Part shown: positions 63,063 to 64,000 of the stretch, piece after piece
Layout of the letters: every line of letters begins with the position of its first letter
How positions within the stretch are numbered: position 1 is the first letter of the stretch
From: Pedobacter sp. Leaf41
GTDB lineage: Bacteria > Bacteroidota > Bacteroidia > Sphingobacteriales > Sphingobacteriaceae
Reading direction: 5' to 3'
Length of the DNA stretch: 64,000 nucleotides
Assembly (NCBI RefSeq): GCF_001422545.1
Contig: NZ_LMLE01000006.1
Location: forward strand, 600,211 to 664,210
Program-made: the position numbers and the translations under genes
Notes under the pieces: generated by a model
Told to the model about the DNA's origin: nothing
The model's input: only the letters and a program-made list of their open reading frames with translations
The model's database searches: none

Positions 63063-64000
63063 ATAAAGGCAGGGTAATAATAAAGGTGCTTTTTTGAGTG
63101 CTTGAGCTTGAAATCTCAATTTTTCCTTTAAATAGATTTATAATTTTTTGAGCCATATATAAGCCCATTCCTTCCCCGGTTTTCCCCAATTCTTTAGAGC
63201 GGGTGTAAAATGGTTTAAAAACTTCTTCTCGCTCCGACGCAGAAATTCCTTTTCCCTGATCACTTATTTCGATAACTAAATTTTCAGCATTTGGTTGCAG
63301 TGCACAGGTTACCTTTTTGTTGTCGGAGAATTTAAAACCATTTGAAATAATGTTATCAAACACGATTTGTAACAATACAACATTTGCCAACACCTGGGGT
63401 TGGCTGCCTGCCAAATTGTTTATTATTTCAATCTCTAGATTTTTTTGCTGCTGCCATTCCTGCTGAATTTTTATCAACAGCTCATCTACCCGAACAGGAG
63501 AAAGCTGTGACTGAATCAATTCGACATCCATTTTTGCCAGGGCCAGTAATCCGGTAATAATATGGTCCATCTTTTCTGCGTCATCCAGCATGGATTGAAT
63601 CGCTTTTTGATAGGAATCACTATCACGCTCTTTAGATAGCGCCAGTTCTGCTGCCATCATCATCCTCGTAACGGGTGTGCGCAACTCATGCGAAGCATTC
63701 GCAACAAAAGTTTTCTGAAGGATAAAAGCCTGCTCCAACTCGTTCATCAATTGATTGAAGTTTTTTGCGATAAGACCGATTTCGTCTTCTGTGTTGCGCT
63801 CTTCAACTCTAAATTCCATGTTTTTCAAGCCAATTTGTTTCACTTCGGTCATAAACTTTTTTAATGGCTGCAGCATTTTTTCAGCAATCCATCTACTAAA
63901 AAGCAAAACGATAATGGAAATCATTACGAAAACAAAAACCATAATTTTCAAAAGCTTTACAAGCCTGTCATGAGAGCCCTGGTCGGTTGCTGAAGCCAGA
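63058..64000 (-). CDS. Sensor histidine kinase of the metal-efflux system (partial, runs off the window)
   Basis: The frame stays open from about 63951 to the window end at 64000, so the N-terminus is missing. The visible part has one membrane helix (KIMVFVFVMISIIVLLFSRW), a HAMP linker (LQPLKKFMTEVKQIGLKN), and HisKA with the phosphoacceptor His in NASHELRTPVTRM. HATPase follows, with N-box NIISNGFKFS and G-boxes DQGKGIS and GEGMGLYMAQ. It resembles CusS/CzcS kinases. It ends 57 bp before the TolC-like gene it probably controls, with its response regulator expected upstream. Confidence 0.93.
   Translation of the reverse strand, partial: LASATDQGSHDRLVKLLKIMVFVFVMISIIVLLFSRWIAEKMLQPLKKFMTEVKQIGLKNMEFRVEERNTEDEIGLIAKNFNQLMNELEQAFILQKTFVANASHELRTPVTRMMMAAELALSKERDSDSYQKAIQSMLDDAEKMDHIITGLLALAKMDVELIQSQLSPVRVDELLIKIQQEWQQQKNLEIEIINNLAGSQPQVLANVVLLQIVFDNIISNGFKFSDNKKVTCALQPNAENLVIEISDQGKGISASEREEVFKPFYTRSKELGKTGEGMGLYMAQKIINLFKGKIEISSSSTQKSTFIITLPLF

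Noticed and set aside
1..64000. CRISPR array, prophage, complete insertion sequence or toxin-antitoxin pair
   Set aside because: No spaced direct repeats of the CRISPR kind, no transposase or phage structural genes, and no small paired ORFs with toxin or antitoxin features were seen.

Overview
The window looks like chromosomal DNA of a Bacteroidota bacterium of the Sphingobacteriaceae type, most like Pedobacter. The signs are two SusC/SusD pairs, a FecR/ECF-sigma cassette, promoters with the Bacteroidota -7 box (TAnnTTTG) instead of a sigma70 -10 box, low GC with A-rich translation starts, and paralogue types common in Pedobacter. This placement is inferred from content; no rRNA or complete tRNA is present to confirm it.

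Layout. (1) 1-11733 is a pectin-type polysaccharide utilisation locus: the end of a GH95 glycosidase, SusC, SusD, an esterase, an unknown gene, a CE8 pectin methylesterase, a second esterase and a GH28 polygalacturonase. Upstream of susC lie a LacI-type operator-like palindrome, a second palindrome, and a small ORF in frame with susC and cut off by one TGA. (2) 11822-13288 is a divergent LysR/GNAT pair. (3) 13461-20169 is a copper-handling cluster: an AraC-type regulator with an HMA-like N-terminus, the P-type ATPase CopA, a small HMA chaperone and a multicopper oxidase fused to an outer-membrane-type C-terminal domain. Three of these genes share a promoter element with identical internal spacing. 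The cluster contains a truncated SDR gene and a doubly disrupted Crp/Fnr gene, and it ends at a 3' piece of tRNA-Cys, which suggests an integration boundary. (4) 20558-37384 is rich in stress and envelope genes: YceI, Dps, a LytTR regulator, a hybrid kinase, an ene-reductase, a bicupin oxalate decarboxylase, an M17 N-domain protein, a DsbA-like protein, an alpha/beta hydrolase, a DUF892 protein, a large catalase with an ankyrin neighbour, and a fasciclin protein. (5) 37453-40231 holds an SMP-30-like protein, a secreted unknown and a membrane-anchored EEP-fold hydrolase. (6) 40533-50402 is an ECF sigma / FecR / SusC / SusD / zinc metalloprotease / DUF3347 operon. (7) 50578-57312 holds a FAD/Fe-S D-lactate-type dehydrogenase with a palindromic operator, a candidate small RNA, a FUSC protein, an SDR and MsrA. 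(8) 57472-64000 (minus strand) is an RND heavy-metal efflux operon with its sensor kinase; a four-copy ATTAAA direct repeat with exact 11-bp spacing sits at its promoter.

How the parts work together. The pectin locus would remove methyl and acetyl groups, cut the galacturonan and import oligomers through SusCD. Copper is met at three levels (cytosolic chaperone and ATPase, periplasmic oxidase, RND efflux), and DUF3347, known from CusB-type proteins, appears in the metalloprotease operon. No single new defence or biosynthetic system stands out. The strongest new observations are regulatory (shared copper promoter element, 11-bp repeat array, candidate sRNA, palindromic operators) and evolutionary (tRNA fragment, decayed genes, a 92-bp tandem duplication in the ankyrin gene).
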